Assembly: GCA_019419585.1 (NCBI GenBank)
Contig: DXZQ01000031.1
Span: 1 to 26,364 of the forward strand
Length of the DNA stretch: 26,364 nt
Direction of reading: 5' to 3'
From: Collinsella sp.
Lineage (GTDB): Bacteria; Actinomycetota; Coriobacteriia; Coriobacteriales; Coriobacteriaceae
Positions within the stretch are counted from its first letter, which is position 1; every line of letters starts with the position of its first letter. Below, piece by piece: positions 23,707-26,364 of the stretch. The notes beneath the pieces are model-generated. The model saw only the letters and a program-made list of their open reading frames with translations. It ran no database searches and was not told the origin of the DNA. The position numbers were made by a program, and so were the translations under genes.

Positions 23707-23729
23707 GATCCCTTGGGGACGGAGGGATC
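23707..23729. repeat. Short GGGGAC-loop palindrome (REP-like)
   Basis: GATCCCT (23707-23713) and AGGGATC (23723-23729) form a 7-bp stem around a loop containing GGGGACGG. It lies just after the tyrS terminator, has no T-run, and shares the GGAC core with the other repeats in the window. Confidence 0.5.
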
Positions 23730-23782
23730 ATTTGGCGGTGCCGTTAAGCGGAAGGGGTGTTAGCGGGGCTTCCTTTTGGGCA

Positions 23783-23842
23783 TACAATGGCTATTGACTT
23801 GCTGCGGTGAAGGCCTGTCCGCTCCGCAGCTGTTTTCTACGG
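23783..23842 (+). promoter_or_regulatory. Candidate ade promoter and leader hairpin
   Basis: TACAAT at 23783-23788 could be a -10 element, with no clear -35. Downstream, GCTGCGG (23801-23807) pairs with CCGCAGC (23824-23830), followed by TGTTTTCT. This terminator-like hairpin ends 26 bases before the ade ATG and could attenuate expression. I recognise no known riboswitch fold. Confidence 0.35.
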
Positions 23843-23856
23843 TTAAAGGAGTATGT

Positions 23857-25677
23857 ATGTCCGTTGAGGTCATGAGATCTGTGATCGATGCTGCCGAGGG
23901 GCGCGTGCCCGTCGACGCGCTGTTTACCAATGCGCAGATCGTCGACGTGTATGGTCAGCGTGTGGCGCCCGGCAGCGTTGCCGTCAAGGACGGTGTGATC
24001 GTCGGCGTGCTCTACGATGGTCGCGACGATGCCGCTGGCACCTACGAGGCAACTGAGGTCATCGACTGCCAGGGTCGCTATCTCGCTCCCGGTTTTATTG
24101 ACGGGCATCTGCACATTGAGTCCTCGAACATCCGCCCCGCCGAGTATGCGCGCATGGCGGCGACGCGCGGTACCACCACCGCCATTGCCGACAGCCACGA
24201 GATTGCCAATGTTGCCGGTCTCGACGGCTTGCGCTTTATGATTGAGGACGGCCGCCGCGCGCCCATCTCCATCAAGTACATGATGCCTTCGTGCGTGCCC
24301 GCGCTGCCCGACGAGCAGGCCGGTGCCGTGATTACCGCCGCCGATATGCAGGAGTTTTTTGCCGAGCATCCGGGCGACGTTTTTGGTCTGGGCGAAATGA
24401 TGAACCTGCCGGGCGTCTTTATGGCCGACCCCGAGACCTGTGCTCGCATCGATGCTGCCAACCAGACGCCGTCCAAGCAGGTTGACGGCCACGCGCCGCT
24501 CGTTGCCGGCAAGGACCTCAACGCCTATGCCGCGGCGGGTATTATCGCCGACCACGAGTCGACGATTCCCGAGGAGGCGCTCGATAAACTGTCCCGTGGC
24601 ATGTATGTGATGCTGCGTGAGGGCACGTGCAGCCATGACCTGGCCAACCTGTCTCCGATGCTGCTGGAAAACCCCGCCCGCGCCCGCCGCTGCTGCTTTG
24701 CGACCGACGACCGCGCTCCCTCCGACGCGCTTTCGACCGGCATGATCGACAACGCCTGCCGCGTGGCCATCGAGGCCGGCGTCGACCCGGTGGTCGCCAT
24801 CTCTATGGCGTCCCTTTCCACGGCTGAGGCGTTTGGGCTAGATCACGGCTGCCGCGACCCGCACGAACTACGCGGTGCGATTGCCCCGGGCAAACGTGCC
24901 GACCTGCTGGTGCTCAATGACCTGACGTTTGCCACGGCTCCGCATCGCGTATATGCCGCCGGTGCTCTGGTGGCGCAGGACGGCACCTTTGTGGGCGAGA
25001 TTGCACCCGAGATGGCCGAGGTTGCGGCCCTTGCCGATGAGCTGCGTGCTTCCGTTAAGCTGCCGAAGCTTTCGCTCGACGTGTTCGACTATGCCTTTAA
25101 GCCGGGCGAGGCCGTGATCGACGTGGTGCCGGGTAAGGCCATCACGGGTATGGCTCGCCCCGAGAACGCCGAGGGCCTGCGCCGCATTATGCTGATTGAG
25201 CGCCACGGCCGCGGCGTGTCACTGCAGGCCGAGGGCGCCGACGGCGATGGTCCTGCGGGCCTGGATCTTGTTGGCAAGCACATCGGTCGCGGCTGGGTGC
25301 GCGGCTTTACCATCACGGGCGGCGCTATCGCCTCCACGATCGGCCATGACTCGCACAACGTGTGCGTGGTGGGCGACAACGCCGCCGATATGATGGCTGC
25401 TGTCGAGGCCGTGGGCCAGGGCGGTCACGTGCTGGTGCGCAACGGCGAGGTCGTGGCGCGCATTCCGCTGGCGCTCGGTGGCCTTATGAGCGAGGGTACG
25501 GCCGAGGACGTTGCCGCGCAGCACGATGACTTTATGGTCAAGGCGCGCGCCATGGGTATTGAGCCGCCGCTCGACCCCATCATGGGCATCATTTTCCTGC
25601 CCCTGCCGGTCATCCCGACGCTCCGCATCCGCCCCGAGGGCATGTTCGACGTCACAACCTTCACCTACGCCGACTAG
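23857..25677 (+). CDS. ade: Adenine deaminase
   Basis: This 606-residue amidohydrolase converts adenine to hypoxanthine and ammonia in purine salvage or degradation. The metal-binding HLH (84-86) lies in APGFIDGHLHIESSN, the hallmark of the Ade family. ADSHEIANV, ADHESTI and a C-terminal FTITGGAIASTIGHDSHN segment also fit. The length is close to the usual 570-600. The ATG at 23857 follows AAAGGA; an upstream ATG at 23776 would add 27 residues without a ribosome binding site. The TAG stop lies inside an 18-base direct repeat. Hypoxanthine is a substrate for xanthine dehydrogenase-type hydroxylases, which links it loosely to the left-hand cluster. Confidence 0.95.
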   Translation: MSVEVMRSVIDAAEGRVPVDALFTNAQIVDVYGQRVAPGSVAVKDGVIVGVLYDGRDDAAGTYEATEVIDCQGRYLAPGFIDGHLHIESSNIRPAEYARMAATRGTTTAIADSHEIANVAGLDGLRFMIEDGRRAPISIKYMMPSCVPALPDEQAGAVITAADMQEFFAEHPGDVFGLGEMMNLPGVFMADPETCARIDAANQTPSKQVDGHAPLVAGKDLNAYAAAGIIADHESTIPEEALDKLSRGMYVMLREGTCSHDLANLSPMLLENPARARRCCFATDDRAPSDALSTGMIDNACRVAIEAGVDPVVAISMASLSTAEAFGLDHGCRDPHELRGAIAPGKRADLLVLNDLTFATAPHRVYAAGALVAQDGTFVGEIAPEMAEVAALADELRASVKLPKLSLDVFDYAFKPGEAVIDVVPGKAITGMARPENAEGLRRIMLIERHGRGVSLQAEGADGDGPAGLDLVGKHIGRGWVRGFTITGGAIASTIGHDSHNVCVVGDNAADMMAAVEAVGQGGHVLVRNGEVVARIPLALGGLMSEGTAEDVAAQHDDFMVKARAMGIEPPLDPIMGIIFLPLPVIPTLRIRPEGMFDVTTFTYAD

Positions 25678-25715
25678 TCATCGGGGACGTTCTTAAACGA
25701 CTAGTCATCGGGGAC
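25671..25715. repeat. Direct repeat of an 18-base GGGGAC-containing unit
   Basis: CGACTAGTCATCGGGGAC occurs at 25671-25688 and again, without mismatch, at 25698-25715 (27-base period). The first copy contains the ade stop codon. Each copy has the palindrome GACTAGTC. It shares the TAG...GGGAC layout with the repeat beside yqeC. Confidence 0.7.
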
Positions 25716-25748
25716 ACTCTTTGGCGGGCTGCCTGACGCCGCGACCGT

Positions 25749-25785
25749 AGGACCTCTGGCATGTGTGAGCTATTTGCCAGGTCCT
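25749..25785 (+). terminator. Possible terminator hairpin downstream of ade
   Basis: AGGACCTCTGGCA pairs with TGCCAGGTCCT, with a two-base bulge, around a 13-base loop. There is no proper T-run, so termination would be weak; it may be another palindromic element. Confidence 0.35.
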
Positions 25786-25813
25786 TGTAACGTTTACGCC
25801 CGCGGAGTCTTAT
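25785..25813 (+). promoter_or_regulatory. Candidate promoter for the HAD phosphatase gene
   Basis: TTGTAA (25785-25790) and TCTTAT (25808-25813) are 17 bases apart and each match the consensus at four of six positions. Transcription would begin near 25820, at the left edge of the hairpin described next. Confidence 0.35.
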
Positions 25814-25816
25814 TTG

Positions 25817-25878
25817 AGCTCCCTTCGGGCTTGTTGGAATCGGATACGCGTTCGATTCCAACAAGCCCGAAGGGAGCT
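25817..25878 (+). promoter_or_regulatory. Perfect 26-bp hairpin containing the ribosome binding site of the HAD gene
   Basis: The arms 25817-25842 (AGCTCCCTTCGGGCTTGTTG and six more) and 25853-25878 are exact reverse complements around a 10-base loop. The right arm ends in AAGGGAGCT, and its GGGAG is the only Shine-Dalgarno for the ATG at 25884. Four T follow at once. It could be a terminator, a translational switch or a dispersed palindrome. Confidence 0.75.
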
Positions 25879-25883
25879 TTTCT

Positions 25884-26364
25884 ATGTTTAAACTGATTGC
25901 ATCCGATATGGACGGCACACTGCTTGACGAAAACGGCCAGGTGCCGCCTGAGACCTACGAATTGATCATGGCGCTACGCGAGCATGGCGTGCATTTTGCC
26001 GCATCGTCAGGCCGCCGCTACGATCGCCTGTGCGAGTTCTTTGCGCCCGTTCGCGACAAGATGGACTTTGTCGCAGCTAACGGTGCCCAGGTCTTTGCCG
26101 ACGGCAAAATGGTAGACCGCGAGGTGTATTCGCACCTGGCGATTCGAAAGCTCGCCCAGGCCGTCGCGACGTTTCCCAATCTGCATCTTGCGCTCTTTGA
26201 CCGAACCAAGTCCTTTTTGCTCGATGATGAGTGCAAGTTCGTGCGCGAGGTCGATAAGGACCTTCCCAATGCCGAGCGCATTTGGGAGCTGCCCGATCCC
26301 AGCGTAAATATCATCAAAGCGAGTATCTTTTGCGACGACAGTGCGGTTATGGACAGTGCGTACG
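25884..26364 (+). CDS. Cof-type HAD family phosphatase, 5' part
   Basis: The frame is open to the window end, giving the first 160 residues. The N-terminus MFKLIASDMDGTLLDENG carries the HAD motif with nucleophile D8 and acid/base D10, and FAASSGRRYDRL is the second motif (Ser/Thr region). ANGAQVFADGK and a cap-like stretch follow, as in the IIB (Cof) subfamily that hydrolyses sugar phosphates or pyridoxal phosphate. The substrate cannot be named from this part. The ribosome binding site lies within a long hairpin. Confidence 0.9.
   Translation, partial: MFKLIASDMDGTLLDENGQVPPETYELIMALREHGVHFAASSGRRYDRLCEFFAPVRDKMDFVAANGAQVFADGKMVDREVYSHLAIRKLAQAVATFPNLHLALFDRTKSFLLDDECKFVREVDKDLPNAERIWELPDPSVNIIKASIFCDDSAVMDSAY

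Noticed and set aside
25671..25715. CRISPR array
   Set aside because: There are only two copies with a 9-base gap, far too short for spacers, and no cas gene nearby.

Overview
The window is GC-rich bacterial DNA whose gene content and codon use fit an anaerobic gut actinobacterium of the Coriobacteriia, most likely Collinsella. This is a judgement from protein style and gene set; no database was searched. It is ordinary core chromosome for most of its length, with one metabolic cluster at the left and several non-coding repeats between genes. No tRNA, rRNA, CRISPR array, insertion sequence or prophage gene was seen.

Left region (1-5091): the end of a YgeW-type carbamoyltransferase, then a MocA-like nucleotidyltransferase, a HyuA hydantoinase, a convergent yqeC, and a yqeB-xdhC pair. 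These are the accessory genes of the selenium-dependent molybdenum hydroxylase (SDMH) system. ygeW and hyuA also belong to the gene set linked to anaerobic purine/urate breakdown in gut bacteria. The hydroxylase itself is not in the window. An adenine deaminase gene near the right end could feed hypoxanthine to such a hydroxylase.

Centre (5403-15127): a long co-directional ribosomal protein block, rplE-rpsN-rpsH-rplF-rplR-rpsE-rpmD-rplO-secY-adk-map-infA-rpmJ-rpsM-rpsK-rpsD-rpoA-rplQ, closed by a strong terminator. It is the normal spc-alpha order, but it begins abruptly at rplE. The usual upstream genes (rplN, rplX and the S10 operon) are replaced by the molybdenum-hydroxylase genes and a palindromic repeat. 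Many starts are GTG or TTG (rpsN, rplF, secY, infA, rpsM).

Right region (15220-26364): truA, a small glycosyltransferase-like gene, argR, a convergent class A penicillin-binding protein with a long Thr/Gly/Pro-rich tail, a divergent U32-family (RlhA-like) gene, tyrS, ade, and the 5' part of a Cof-type HAD phosphatase gene cut by the window end.

The most interesting non-coding signals are: a pair of inverted 37-base palindromic units between hyuA and yqeC that supplies the yqeC stop codon; three further GGAC-containing repeats at or near 3' gene ends; a doubled TTTCGAAA palindrome before argR; and a perfect 26-bp hairpin that buries the ribosome binding site of the HAD gene.
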